From: Malania oleifera
Lineage: Eukaryota; Streptophyta; Magnoliopsida; Santalales; Ximeniaceae
Reading direction: 5' to 3'
DNA length: 64,000 bases
NCBI RefSeq assembly: GCF_029873635.1
Contig: NC_080422.1
Coordinates: forward strand, 9,269,764 to 9,333,763
In this document: in pieces, positions 22,406 through 34,404 of the stretch
How positions within the stretch are numbered: position 1 is the stretch's first letter
Layout: every line of letters starts with the position of its first letter
Translations under genes and position numbers: made by a program
The notes under the pieces: generated by a model
The model's input: the letters and a program-made list of their open reading frames with translations, nothing else
Databases searched by the model: none
Told to the model about the DNA's origin: nothing

Positions 22406-24231
22406 ATAATATTATTATGTTAAAGTAAGTAAAAAAAAAAAAGATAAAGAAAATTAAAGAAGTTACCTGAATCCATCATCTTCTTCAAGCCATCTCTCTA
22501 CGCCTCTCCGCATCTCTGTTCTTTCAGTATCTCAGTCCCTCACTCCTCCGTCTTCGTCTCTCTCTCTCCCCTCATTTCTCGACGAATATTCAACTAATCG
22601 GGAAACGGAAGGTGTCGTTGGATTCCTAACTTCGTCATTGACATTTCTACTAGAGCGGATTTGTTGTGTCCTTAGGTAAGATAATTTTTCCCTAATTTCT
22701 CAATTTCTCATTAAATCTGCTGTTGAATCGACGATCAGGCACCACCACGGGGTCTTAGTCATGATCGTCGTCATTTTGACATAAGTAAAGTTCCAATTAT
22801 GGTTTTCTAAGCCCCACTTCAAAGCGAGAGTGAGATTTGAAAATTTTGGTAATTTGTCTATATTTAAGGGTATATTTATTTATTTAAATTTTATGGGTCT
22901 AGAGAATATTAAAATAATATTTTATTTAGGGTTGATTTAATGAAATTAGGATTTTTTATTCAGGGTCCGGGTGAGCGCCGCAAGTATTTTTCGGGATTCC
23001 TGTTGGCGTAGTTCAAGAAACCAAGTAAGGGGAAATTATATATTAAATCAGATTTTATGAAATTAAAGGTAATAATTTATGTTATATTATATGTATGTTT
23101 TGGTGTGAATTATTAAAATGTCAACCATGTAAAACTATGATTTTTTAGCCTAGGACCACTTATTTAGTTATGTATTTGTGGAAATGAACTGAAGAAAGTA
23201 GAAGGAATTTGCTAGATAATTATGTAAGAAATGAAAATTGTATTTTCAGTAATTAAATTCTAAATATGGGTTGGCCTATTTTATAGGAATATGTATGAAT
23301 TTTACTGTTAAATTATGTGACATGAGATTCTGTGCAAATATATGTTAAATGTATGAGATGCGGGCTAAGTAAAGTTGTGAGAATAAAATATGTTATGGAC
23401 TATGTTGCTTGTGTATGCTAAATGCAACCATGTAAATGTAAGACAACTAAAAGACAACCATGGTAGCAGATCTAGCTCATTTCTATGTGGACTAACTGAT
23501 GACAGCTAAAAGGAGCTGTGTTAGCAGATTCTAGCGCATTTCTATGTGGACTAACTGATGATGGCTAAAGACCAGCTATAGTACGAAGGAATGAAATAAA
23601 AACGTTATGCAATGAAATGACATTACAATGAAATAAAATGTGAAACGTGAATGATACAAATGGGAAAGCGTCACTTAAAGTGAAATGCAATGCAATATTA
23701 AGCTATGAATACGAACAGATGTGTATGATTGAATAATAATAGAAAGAATGATGTATTATGATATTAGAAGTATGTATGTACGTAGAACATGTTATGATTG
23801 GGCGAGGCGTACCTTTCGCCTGAGGGCTTGCTGAGTAAGGTGAGTGCACTAGTAGCTACAAATGTGGCAGTAGCCGTATAACATACTAGGGCAGAGGGAA
23901 CCTACTTGTATGGGTGGGTAGATTTCATGGTATATTTCTATGTTAACTTTAGGGAATGTAAATATTTATGTTTTATGTCTTAATGTTTTAAGGCTGTTGA
24001 GTAAAGAATGATTGTGAAAATACTGAAATGTTTTGGGAGTTATGTAGATTTATGAAAATGCAGGTGGTGGATGATTTATTATGGATTATAGTTAGAATTA
24101 GTAAACTCTGGTATTATGTTATATGGAGATTATGTTTATATTTTCCGCTGCGTATATGTTGATTATGGATTATCAGGGATTTTATCGGGTATGACGCGTC
24201 GAACTCGGGTTTAAGGGTTCGGGGCGTTACA
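22172..24231 (+). mobile_element. Tandem retroelement, LTR 3 (internally deleted)
   Basis: 2060 bp, TGTAATAACTCG to GGCGTTACA, followed by the gttgc duplication. It is about 450 bp shorter than LTR 1. A deletion joins GGGTAGATTTC to the TATTTCTATGTTAAC stretch near 23930, removing the second module and the GTGTCTCACC/acceptor segment corresponding to about 17903-18352. A smaller gap is present near 22660 in the leader. Confidence 0.9.
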
Positions 24232-24236
24232 GTTGC

Positions 24237-25425
24237 ACTCTGAACTGAATATCTATAGCTACAGTACCGTGGTCTGCTGTCTGATCCATCAAGGTCTGAT
24301 ACTATATAGGTAACTGATATCTGTAATATACTGCTTTTATTATGGTTTCTAAAATAACCATAACCCTGTAAGTGTATCTGAAAATCTAAATAAATTGTCT
24401 CATATTCTGATTTAATATATATATATGAACTATTGTCTGAATAACTAAATTTCAAGGCATTATGGTACTGTTAAACATAATATTCTGGAACTACTGAGAA
24501 TGAATATTTCCATAGTATTTTTGTTAGTAAACTGTAACCATAGTGTTCATAATACATATTAGTACAGTACTATTATATGAATAACTCATGCCACACTAAT
24601 AGATATTAATATTACCAGGTTTTGAAAACTGAATATATAGTTTGAATCATAAGTTAATACAAGCATATAATTTGTATTGAAATCATATATGGTTGCCTAA
24701 CATAGCATGTTTCCCTTACATGACTACTGGAAAGCCCCTACTAGATATCGGTCCTACTCTCGTAGGGTTTCCCACTCAACTCCCTGAAAACAACATTCAC
24801 TAGAACAAAATATCATTATTTCTCTATCTACTTCATTTCCTATAACTGCTGGAAAGCGTAATTTCGAATAAAAGACCTTACCTTGAACCTGGGGAGAAAT
24901 TCAACTTGATCCCACCGACGATCCGCCCCGGTAAACTTGGAGAGAACTTTTCCAGGAGCATTGTGGTGGCCTCAGATCGTCGATCCGGCGACTAACAGTG
25001 CTGAAATCGAAGAGAGATGGAAGAAGAACCGTAGGATAGAGAGAGGGGAAGATTTTCGTTGAAGTTCTGCGATTAAACCTAGTTTAAAGCTATTTATACT
25101 GCGGCCTTCGTCGACGAGCCACGTCATCTCATCGACAAGGTCCAGAAGGAGGTTTGTCAACGAATACCATCCCCTCGTCGACGAAATTCAGAATTCGAAA
25201 AACGGGATGCTCGGTATTTTCTCGTCGATGAAATGTTACCTCGTCGACGAGGTCCTCATATACCCTCATCGACGAATCCCCTGTGTTCGTCGATAAAATT
25301 CTTGGGTTATTACATTCCAAAATGCAACGTCGTCGATGAACGCAAAGTCGTCTGCCTCCTTCTGTTACTGTTTCCATTTCCCTCCCTTTTATTATTTAAA
25401 TATCATTATTCTTCAAGTTGTTATA
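24237..25425 (-). mobile_element. Chromovirus 3' LTR, proximal part
   Basis: Continues the minus-strand LTR from 16132. It includes the minus-strand mini-exon, a 98 nt first intron-like segment (24881 down to 24784), the CT-rich leader, and the CGTCGACGA array on the plus strand at about 25105-25300. The outer end is TATAAC where the sister LTR has TGTAAC, so the canonical TG has mutated. Confidence 0.9.
25105..25345 (-). repeat. CGTCGACGA palindrome array (chromovirus 3' LTR)
   Basis: Eight or more copies of TCGTCGACGA and close variants (CGTCAACGA, CGTCGATGA, CATCGACGA). The sister LTR carries the equivalent array at about 33805-34000, and comparison shows several copies differing only at CpG positions. 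In element orientation the array precedes the TATTTATA box and the leader. Confidence 0.8.
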
Positions 25426-25677
25426 TTCTCCCCTCCTTATAAAATTTAGTCCTTGAAATTTATTATTCATATGATTCCTCCTTCTTAGAAGGCAAAACGG
25501 TCTACTTATTTTATTACCTGCCCTCACTTATGAAGGAGGAATACCGTGGTTACAAAGGTAGTTTTGGGAGATTACAATTATAAAATAAAATTCCCCCAAA
25601 ACCAAAATACTACCTATCCTATACACTACATTACAATTCCACTGTGTTAGACAAAATAAAATTACTACTACTATAAT
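25426..25677 (-). other. Chromovirus polypurine tract and 3' untranslated stretch
   Basis: On the minus strand AAGGAGGGGAGAA precedes the LTR edge at 25425, and CAAGGACTAAATTTT replaces the usual CGAGGACGAAATTT. The stretch beyond, up to the stop of the chromodomain reading frame, has no recognisable gene. Confidence 0.8.
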
Positions 25678-27069
25678 CTATACATCACCGTTGGGTTCAT
25701 TAAATAAGTGGAAATATTTATGTCTGATCTCATCTTTAAGCTCCCACGAGGCTTCTTCTACCACGTGATTCATCCACAAGATTTTCACTAACGGAATCCT
25801 TTTACTGCGCAATACCTGTTCTTTTCTATCCAGGATTCGCATTGGAGCTTCTTCGTATGCTAGATTGCCATTGAGTTCCAATTCAGCATAGCTAATGATA
25901 TGGGAAGGATCTGGGACGTATTTCCTTAGCATAGAGACATGAAATACGTCGTGAATCCTGAATAAAGATGGTGGTAGAGCTAGCCGATAAGCCACTGACC
26001 CAATCCTCTCACGTATCTCAAAGGGGCCAATGAACCTAGGGCTCAACTTACCCTTCTTCCCAAACCTCATGTTCCTCTTCAATGGTGCTCTTTTCATAAA
26101 TACATGATCACCCACTTCAAATTCTAGTTCCCGGCGGCAAGTATCCGTTTAACTTTTCTGCCGACTCTGTGCTGCACTGATTCTATTTCAAATGAGTCGA
26201 ACTTTATCGCACGCCTGTTGAACCATCTCTAGACCCAAAACTCACCTTTCGCCGACTTCATCCCAGAAAAGAGGGGATCGGCATCTTCTACCATATAATG
26301 CCTCATATGGTGCCATGCTGATGCTAGCCTGATAATTGTTATTATAAGTAAATTCAACTAGTGGCAAAAATTGAGTCCAGCTACCCCTAAAATCCAGTAT
26401 ACACGCTCGCAACATATCCTTGAGTACCTGAATCGTTTTCTCTGTCTGACCGTCTGTCCGAGGATGGAAAGCGGTGTTGAATGCTAGTTGAGTGCCCAAT
26501 GTCTCCTGTAAACTCCTTTAGAGCCGCGATGTAAAACATGGATCACAGTCCGAGACTATGGATATCAGCACTCCATGGGGTCGAACAATCTTCTGTATGT
26601 AAATCTCTGCTAACTTGTTCATAGGGTAGCTAACTCTAATGAGCAAAAAGTGTGTTGTCTTCGTCAACCTATCAACCACCACTCAAATGGCATTCTGACC
26701 ATACGGTGCTGACGATAACCCAATAACAAAATCCATGGATACGTGGTCCCACTTCCATTCGGGAATGAAAATTGGATGCAACTAACCAGCCGACCTCTGG
26801 TGTTCAGCTTTAACCTATTGGCACGTCAAACACTGCTGCACAAATTCTGCTATTTCCCTCTTCATGCCACTCCACCAAAAATACTCCTTCAGATCCCTAT
26901 ACATTTTCGTACTGTTAGGATGAACAGTGTATAGAGATTTATGTGCCTCTTCTAGAATCGTCCTCCTGATGCTATCATCCATTGGCACGCACAATCTGGT
27001 ACGAAATCTGAGAGCCCCATCATCGGAAATGCTGAATTCCTCTCCCTGACCATCCTGAACTCTGGCTAG
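25678..27069 (-). pseudogene. Chromovirus integrase C-terminus and chromodomain
   Basis: Minus-strand fragments: an integrase core piece (26499-26242) with HPRTDGQTEKTIQVL, TYNNNYQ and LYGRRCRSPLFWDE; then 26115-25678 with GPFEIRERIGSVAYRL and the C-terminal chromodomain tail (VKILWMNHVVEEASWE). The region 26500-27069 reads as earlier integrase sequence only with frame changes. The integrase is further separated from RT by a solo LTR at 27070-28753. It resembles the fragment at 1-1048 closely, so both come from related chromoviruses. Confidence 0.9.
27065..27069 (+). repeat. Target-site duplication, left (gctag)
   Basis: GCTAG precedes the solo LTR edge TGACTCACTC and recurs at 28754-28758 directly after its other edge CGTAATCA. 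Confidence 0.95.
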
Positions 27070-28753
27070 TGACTCACTCGAAAAACGAGCAGCTCGAAAG
27101 CTATCCCAAGTATAGGAGTTATATCGTGTAATATTAAGCCCAAGGGCTAGATTGTCTCCTCAGGGAATGCGTTTTAATTTCAATTTCACGTTCATCCAAT
27201 CGAAAACAAAAATGCACTGAACTCGGTTCAGATTCGGGTTTTCAAGATTGTGGAAACTTAAATGAAAACACAAATTAAAGTCCTAAAACTAGCACGCACG
27301 GAATTAAATAATAATAATAAAAACCCTAATCTACTTAAGGAAACACTAGAGCATACTAACTAAAAATGAAAACTTTAAACATGGAATTAAAAATACGCAA
27401 CCACAATCACAATTTAAAGGAAACAAGAATAGAAACCCTACATCTACTTAAGGGAACATTAGAGCATACTAACTAAACATGGAATTAAAATAACAATAAT
27501 GAAAACCCTAGTCTACTTAAGGAAACACTGGGACACGCGTTAATTAAAAATGGCAACCTAGAACATGGAATTAAAAACACACAATGGAAACTAAACTAGA
27601 CACATACTAAAAAAAAATCGAACCTACTAAAAATCGAACCTTTAGCAAAATTAAGAGATCAAATCAAGACTCACAATTTAAATGCAAACATGAATTCAAC
27701 GGAAATTTAAAAAACGTAAACAATAACGGAACACAATAAAAACACAACCTTTACTAATCATAGACCCTAACTAAATCGAATTTCGACAAAAAAAAAAAAT
27801 ATCTGAATTTAATTAAGAATGCTAAATTAAAATAACTATCAATTAGATAAACAAAGAGATTAATGTAACAATAATGAAATACCCAACATTACTCAACTTA
27901 AACAAAAAGAAAGAAAACTCCAATAACATTAAAAAAAAAAACTAAACTTTCTTCAATATTCCAAGATTCAAAGAAAAGTAAATAAAAGAAAGAAAGAAAG
28001 GAAAAGAGAGAGAGAGAGAGAAACAAATCCACGGAGCCGTGAAGTTGCTGCTGCGCTTTGGTGGTCCTGCTATGGAGTCGGCTAGTGTTCTGCTGTGCTT
28101 GGGGACTGCTGAAGATGGTGGAGGAGGCTGGCCGTACTGCAAGAGGGCAGAGGAGGCCAAGAGAAACAGAGGAAAGGGGGAGAGTGAGGGAGGAAAGACA
28201 AAGGGAAGGAAGAGAGACAAGGGGAGAGCAGCAGAATTGAAAAAAACAAACTAAAGAAGAAGAAGAAGAAGAAGGAGAAGAGGAGAATGGGGAGCCATGG
28301 GGGCTGCCTACACAGGAAGAGAAAGAGAAGGGTTAAATAGGATAGGGGGGGAAAGCCCTAGACCCGAATAGGAAACCCGAATTGCTATATTTTTTCATTT
28401 TTTTCATTCTCTGTTCATCGCAAATCTGACTCTTTTGGAGCATGTATCTCACAAAACTCAAAACACAAAAGTTGTAGATAATCCTTTTCTCTTTCTCCAA
28501 AAATTTGAATCGTCTCGATTGGAGTTTGGAAGGAAAAGTTATGTATAAAATACGAACAGGTATCGGTTTTGATTCCCGGGAATTTTCCTGCGACAAAAAA
28601 AATTACCAAAACTTCATAAATTATGCAATAAAGTTCAATAATGATGATTTTGGAACTTTATTAAAATATTGTACAATTTTGGATATTTAATTAAAAATAT
28701 AAACGATAAAGTCCGGGTTAAGCGTCCAATTACGCAGTTTTGACGCGTAATCA
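27070..28753 (-). mobile_element. Athila-type solo LTR, TSD gctag
   Basis: 1684 bp. Read on the minus strand it opens TGATTACGCG and ends CGAGTGAGTCA, with the GAGGAGAC..ATCT and AGCTTTCGAGCTGCTC blocks found at the ends of the Athila LTRs at 10540 and 42873. The perfect gctag duplication and lack of internal sequence show a solo LTR. It split the chromovirus pol between RNase H and integrase. GA-rich and CT-rich open frames at 27942-28254 are compositional. Confidence 0.92.
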
Positions 28754-28758
28754 GCTAG

Positions 28759-30315
28759 CACCTCCACTAATTCGGGATCATTTCTCTAAGCAACTTTAAT
28801 TCTTTCATACAATGCAGGTTGTACAACCATACTGGCAATAAACGCTTGAGGATCATCTTCAACTAACTCCACACCAAGCTTTTCCAAGTCCATTTGAATC
28901 GGGTGCTGAATTGCTACTGTTAACTGCGTTGTATCCTTTGATTTACGGCTCAAAGCATCAACCACCACATTTGCTCTACCTGAGTGGTAACTGATGGTAC
29001 AGCCATAATCCTTGATGAGTTCTAACTACTTTCTCTAGTGCATATTCAACTCTTTCTGTGTGAAGAAATACTTTAGACTCTTGTGATCAGAAAATATCTC
29101 ACACCTCTCACCATATAAGTAATGTCTTAAGATCTTCAGTGCATGTACAACCGCAGCGAATTCCATATCGTGAGTAGGGTAATTCTTTTCATATTCTTTT
29201 AACTACCTGGACGCATACGCAACCACCCTACCATGCTGCATCAGTACACAACCGAGCCCTTTCAAAGACGTGTCACTGTAGATAACATAACCATCACCTC
29301 CAGATGGAATCGTCAGGACTGGTGTAGTGACGAGCTGCTGCTTTAATTTGCATTCTTCATCCCACACAAATCTGGAATTTTTCCTGGTCAAACGCGTGAG
29401 AGGTCCTGACAAGGCTGAAAATCTTTCCACAAATCGACGGTAATAACCAGCCAATCCCAAGAAACTCCTAACTTCCTGCACATTCCTTGGCCTGGCCTAA
29501 TTCACCACCACGTCAATCTTGCTGGGATCTACTGAAATACCATCTCCTGAGATCACATAACCCAAAAATGCAACTTTCTCAAGCCATAACTCACACTTAC
29601 TAAACTTGGCGTAAAACTTTTCCTCTCTAAGTGTCTGCAGTAGCTGCCTCAAATGCACCTCATGATCCTCGAAATTCTTCGAGTACACCAGTATATCATC
29701 AATAAAAACCACTACAAATTGATCTAGATAGTGGTGAAAAAATCTATTCATCAAGTCCATGAACACAGCTGGGTCATTCATCAAACCAAAAGGCATAACA
29801 AGAAATTCATAGTGCCTGTACCTGGTCCTAAAAGCTGTCTTAGCAACATCCTCTGCTTTTACTCTCACTTGATGATACCCTGATCTAAGGTCGATCTTGG
29901 AATATACCCGTGTACCCTGGAACTGATCAAACAAATCGTCTATACGGGATAAAGGATATTTATTCTTGATAGTAACCTTGTTGATTTCTCTGTAATCAAT
30001 ACATATCCTCAAAGACTCGTCTTTCTTCTTTACAAATAACACTGGAGCTCCCCATGGCAATACACTAGGTCGTATAAACCCCTTGTTCAGCAAGTCCTAC
30101 AACTACTCCTTTAATTCTTCCAATTCAGCTGGAGCCATACGATAGGGAACCTTAGAGATAGGTGCTATCCCTGGAGGTAAATCTATAGAAAAATCCACCT
30201 CGCGCATAGGAGGTAATCCAGGTAGCTCTTCTGGAAAGACATCTGAGAATTCCCATACTACTGGGGTACTGACAAACTTCGATTCATTTTCTGAAACTTC
30301 CTTTACAAATGCCAT
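28759..30315 (-). pseudogene. Chromovirus reverse transcriptase and RNase H
   Basis: Minus-strand pieces in order: a pre-RT linker (30315-30103; [15 protein letters not shown]), RT (30093-29497; [45 protein letters not shown] and the catalytic [10 protein letters not shown] block), the start of RNase H (29481-29203; FLGLAGYYRRF and the D of the active site in YSDTS), and the C-terminal VVDALSRK block (28968-28786). RT copies the RNA and RNase H removes it. The RT core is surprisingly intact, but stops separate the modules. Confidence 0.93.
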
Positions 30316-30480
30316 AAACCCCTAACCTCCGTCTAGGAATAATCTGCTTGCCTGCACGGCTGACACCAGCTGCGGTGGAGCACGTACCCGCGAGCCAACA
30401 AATCTGAATTCCTGCTCACTGGGGGGTCTGAAATTTACTTCCTTCTGAGAATAATCAATACTAGCGTGATTAGCAGCGAA

Positions 30481-30792
30481 CTAGTCCATACCCAGTATTA
30501 TGTCAAACCCACACATATCTATTACAATCAAATCAGCTGGTAACATTCTCCCCTGAATTTCTATTGGATGGCTTCTAAGTACCCTTTGACATCTCATCAG
30601 TGGCCCTGATGGTGTAGCTACTAACAATGCTATATCTAATGACTGACTTTCACTTCCAAATAATTTAACGTAAGATGCAAAGACAAAAGAATGAGTGGCA
30701 CCTGAGTCAAATAGAACAATAACTGGATATGATAAAACAGTAAATGTACCTGTAACCACATCCGTGGCAGCCTCAGCATCTCCTGGCGTCAA
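30481..30792 (-). pseudogene. Chromovirus aspartic protease
   Basis: The frame encodes a retropepsin-like domain. The catalytic motif is LFDSGATHSFV, and the flap and C-terminal conserved block end in FDIILGMD. It would cleave the polyprotein. The active-site Asp-Ser-Gly triad is retained, but the stop at the 30481 end separates it from RT. Confidence 0.9.
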
Positions 30793-31863
30793 AGCGTAAA
30801 CTCGCGTTGGGGCTACATTCCTCTGCTGGCCTCCACGAGGTTTCTGATATCCTCCCCGAGCTGCCTGAAATCCTGATCGATAGGGTCTGAGAGATGGTAC
30901 CTGGTCCTACAGCCCTGGGTATGCACGTGCCATATGGTCGGGTCTCCCACAACGGTAACATACACCTCTCCCTGCCAGGCACTCCTCCGAATGACGTCTC
31001 CCTCATGTCTGGCACACTGGAAAGGTCTGCATACCCTGGTATTCCCGAGGTCCTATCGTATGCCTCTGATCTCCTCTATCACGGCCTCCTCTCCATGAAC
31101 CCCTACTGGAGTCAGCCTAAAAACCCTAAGGCACAGGTCTCTTCCTCTGACTCTAAGCTGTTAAACCCCTTTGAATACCACTCTCAATAATCGCAGCTCT
31201 GTCTACAACCTCTGTAAATGTCTAAGCTCTGAAGCCAATCACCTACTCAAACAAGTTCTACCTCAATCCCTTTTCAAACTTCCTAGCCTTTTTCTCTTCA
31301 TCAGGTGCTAGATGTGGAGCAAAACGTGACAACTCGATAAACCGAGCTGCGTACTGGGATACGGTCATCTACCCCTGTACCAAATGCATAAACTCTACTG
31401 CCTTCGTGCTCCGAACAATAGAAGGAAAGTATTGCTCAAAGAATAGCTCCTTGAATCGGTCCCATGTCACTGGTACTGGTATTGACCTCTGCTCCTCTAT
31501 CAGTCGCGCTGACCTCCACCAGCGCTTTGTCTCCCCTGTCAGTTTAAATGCCGCAAATACCACTTTCTGTTCATCTGTACAAGGAAGCACAGCAAATGTC
31601 TCTTCAATATCCTGGACCCAGTTCTCAGCTACAATTGGGTTTTCTCCTCCAGCAAAGGATGGGGGCTTCATCCGCATAAACTGCTCTATAGAACAGCCAC
31701 GCTCCCCAGAGCTCCTGGCCATCTCGGCCATCACATGTTGGGTGACGCTACGCAAAACGACATCAGTATCGGCACCTCCCATACTGGAAGGTCTTGCTCC
31801 ATCCCTCCTAGTGTTTGTACCGCTACTTCCTGGGTCTATCCTGAAAAGACAAGAAAACACAAT
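30793..31863 (-). pseudogene. Chromovirus gag with zinc knuckle
   Basis: 31860-31369 contains the gag core (NPIVAENWVQDIEETFAVL, AAFKLTGETKRWW, WDRFKELFFEQYFP). Further down, near 30965-30920, a CYRCGRPDH zinc knuckle reads in another frame, with the final Cys apparently replaced. Stops near 31368 and shifts between these points show decay. Gag packages the RNA. The opposite-strand frame at 31406-31867 is a shadow. Confidence 0.88.
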
Positions 31864-32145
31864 TTAAGAACCTTATTTTCTATGCAACCTATATCTATCT
31901 CCTTCAACTAAAATCACATATTCACACTCTACTACCCTTCCTATTCTAAATTCAAAATTAGATCCTGTAGCCCAGACACACGACCAGACAATAGTTTACT
32001 ATGGTTTTCCTGAAATCATCACCCTAGGAAAAACATAGAAACCACCATGGAAATCTTGTACCCAGATACAAAACAAACCTCAAATTCTTCCCTATACTTT
32101 GGTATTGCTTCCGATGTATTCTAAAGTCTACAGAACCTAGCAACC

Positions 32146-32163
32146 TTGGCTCTGATACCAAAT
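32146..32163 (-). other. Chromovirus primer-binding site
   Basis: On the minus strand TTTGGTATCAGAGCC lies just inside the LTR edge at 32164. It contains TGGTATCAGAGC, complementary to the 3' end of initiator tRNA-Met, as in most plant Gypsy chromoviruses. It fixes the 5' LTR as the right-hand copy. Confidence 0.9.
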
Positions 32164-33093
32164 TGTAACATCATGCTAATAAAATAAAATCTTTTCCCCT
32201 ATTTTAATAGCAAACATTAACCTAAGTAGCGGAAAGTCAATCATATAAAATAAATCCACACATAATACAATACCAGAGTGTCAAATCATCCCATAATATA
32301 CAAACATCATTGTTCTCTCAAAACTACCCTTATTGATACCAAGGGTTTACAAAACATGCCATCCAAAAATAATACTCACTCTCAAAAAGGGCAATACAAT
32401 AGCCCCTCTACCTATGAGCCTGCTTCGCTCGCCTAGCTAATTCACCTGAAAAACAATTCAAAACTGGGATGAGCCAATGCTTAGTAAGACGAAACATGCT
32501 ATTACTAGTGTGTGACCACTGAGCTATAGTTTGGTAAAAATAATATGATTTAAGAATAGTATGAATAACTGAACCTGAAATGCTGAGATTACATAACGTA
32601 TAATAAAACCATTAACTACATAACTTAACATGTCAATCTGTATGAAATTACTTTTCATATTAATACTACTATTCCTGAAAGTCTAATAGTACTCATAATA
32701 TCTGAGAAATTTCCCTAGATGGTTGTATGTCATGATTTAACCCCTCATGACAGGGTTGTGCGACCCGAAGGCGGGACCTATCCTGGCTGGCCTACCAGGG
32801 TAAGTCAACTAAACTCCGACAGTTTGATCGGCCCCCTCAATCCATATCTGATGGAGAGCCTGTCCCGACGTGGGCATGATCGACCTCATACCACTTACTA
32901 TCTAAGTAAAGTCGTTGCACTCTGAACTGAATATCTGTAGCTACGGTACCGTGCTCTACTGTCTGATCCATCATGGTCTGATACTATATAGGTAACTGAT
33001 ATCTGTAATATACTGCTTTTATTATGGTTTCTAAAATAACCATGACCCTGTAAGTGTATCTGAAAATCTAAATAAACTGTTTGATATTCTGAC

Positions 33094-33127
<34 letters not shown>

Positions 33128-34120
33128 AACTACTGTTTGAATAACTAAATTTCAGGGCATTATGGTACTGTTAAACATAATATTCTGGAACTACTAAGAA
33201 TGAATATTTCCATAGTATTTCTATTAGTAAACTGTAACCATAGTGTTCATAATTCATATTAGTATAGTACTATTATATGAATAACTCATGCCACACTAAT
33301 AGATATTAATATTACCAGGTTCTGAAAGCTGTATATATAGTTTGAATCATAAGTTAATACAAGCATATAATTTGTACTGAAATCATATATGGTTGCCTAG
33401 CATAGCATGTTTACCTGACCTGACTACTGGAAAGCCCTAACTAGATATCAGTCCTACTCCCGTAGGGTTTCCCACTCAACTCCCTGAAAACAATATTCAC
33501 TAGAACAAAACATCATTATTTCTCTATCTACTTCATTTCCTACAACTGCTGGAAAGCCTAATTTCGAATAAAAGACCTTACCCTGAACCAGGGGAGAAAT
33601 TCAACTTGATCCCACCGACGATCCGCCCTAGTAAACTTGGAGAGAACTTCACCAAGAGCGTCGTGGTGGCTTCAGATCATCGATCTAGCGACTAATAGGG
33701 CCGAAATCAAAGAGAGACGGAAGAAGAACCATAGGAGAGAGAGAGGGGAAGATTTTTGTTGAAGTTCTGCGATTAAACCCAGTTTAGAGCTATTTATACT
33801 ATGGCCTTCGTCGACGAGCCACGTCATCTCGTCGATGAGGTCCAGAAGGAGGTTCGTCGACGAATACCATCTCCTCGTCGACGAAATTCAGAATTCAAAA
33901 AATGGCCTCTCGGTATTTTCTCGTCGACGAAATGCTACCTCGTCGACGAGGTCCTCATGTACCCTCGTCGACGAATCCCCTGTGTTCATTGACGAGACCC
34001 TAGGAAAATTCTTGGGTTATTACATTCCAAAATGCAACGTCATCGACTGCCTCCTTCTGTTACTGTTTCCATTTCCCTCCCTCTTATTATTTAAATATCA
34101 TTATTCTTCGGGTCGTTACA
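32164..34120 (-). mobile_element. Chromovirus 5' LTR
   Basis: 1957 bp, reading TGTAACGACCCG on the minus strand and ending with a TGTTACA edge. The sister LTR (15378-16132 plus 24237-25425) is 1944 bp. On the minus strand it contains a CGTCGACGA array (plus-strand 33805-34000), a first intron-like segment of 98 nt (33581 down to 33484; GTAAGG...TTTTCAG), a 64 nt mini-exon (33483-33420), a second donor-like site and acceptor-like TTTTTCAG at 32446. A TA microsatellite lies at about 33098-33125. Confidence 0.92.
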
Positions 34121-34125
34121 TGATG

Positions 34126-34404
34126 AATATATGTCCACACCATGGATTTGAATCTTAGAGGTTAGTGAATTATTTTTATGCTGTACTTACCCCTGAATGT
34201 AAACAGTTTGTCCAGACTCTGTGCAACGAGGAGTTCTTCAACAAGGAACCGGATGAGGCTCTATCATTATTTGATTATTTAGCTGAAAGTGCCCAACAAT
34301 GGAACACACGATATGACCGAGCACCAATGGCAGCACAACCCCTCAGAGCGATCAGTGGTGGAGGTAGATACAAGGTCAAAGAGGAAACTAGTTTGCAGGC
34401 CGTT
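34126..34404 (+). pseudogene. Athila-like gag, middle part
   Basis: It resumes the gag frame broken at 15377. CPHHGFES is followed after a stop by LTPECKQFVQTL and EPDEALSLFDYLAESAQQW, the downstream half of the Athila gag domain. The frame runs into a solo LTR at 34405. Confidence 0.88.

Noticed and set aside
27942-28254. Gly/Glu/Arg-rich frames (also 28058-28240)
   Set aside because: GA-rich leader of the minus-strand Athila solo LTR. No conservation of frame with the other LTR copies.
31406-31867. 153-codon plus-strand frame
   Set aside because: It is antisense to the chromovirus gag, which has recognisable motifs on the other strand.
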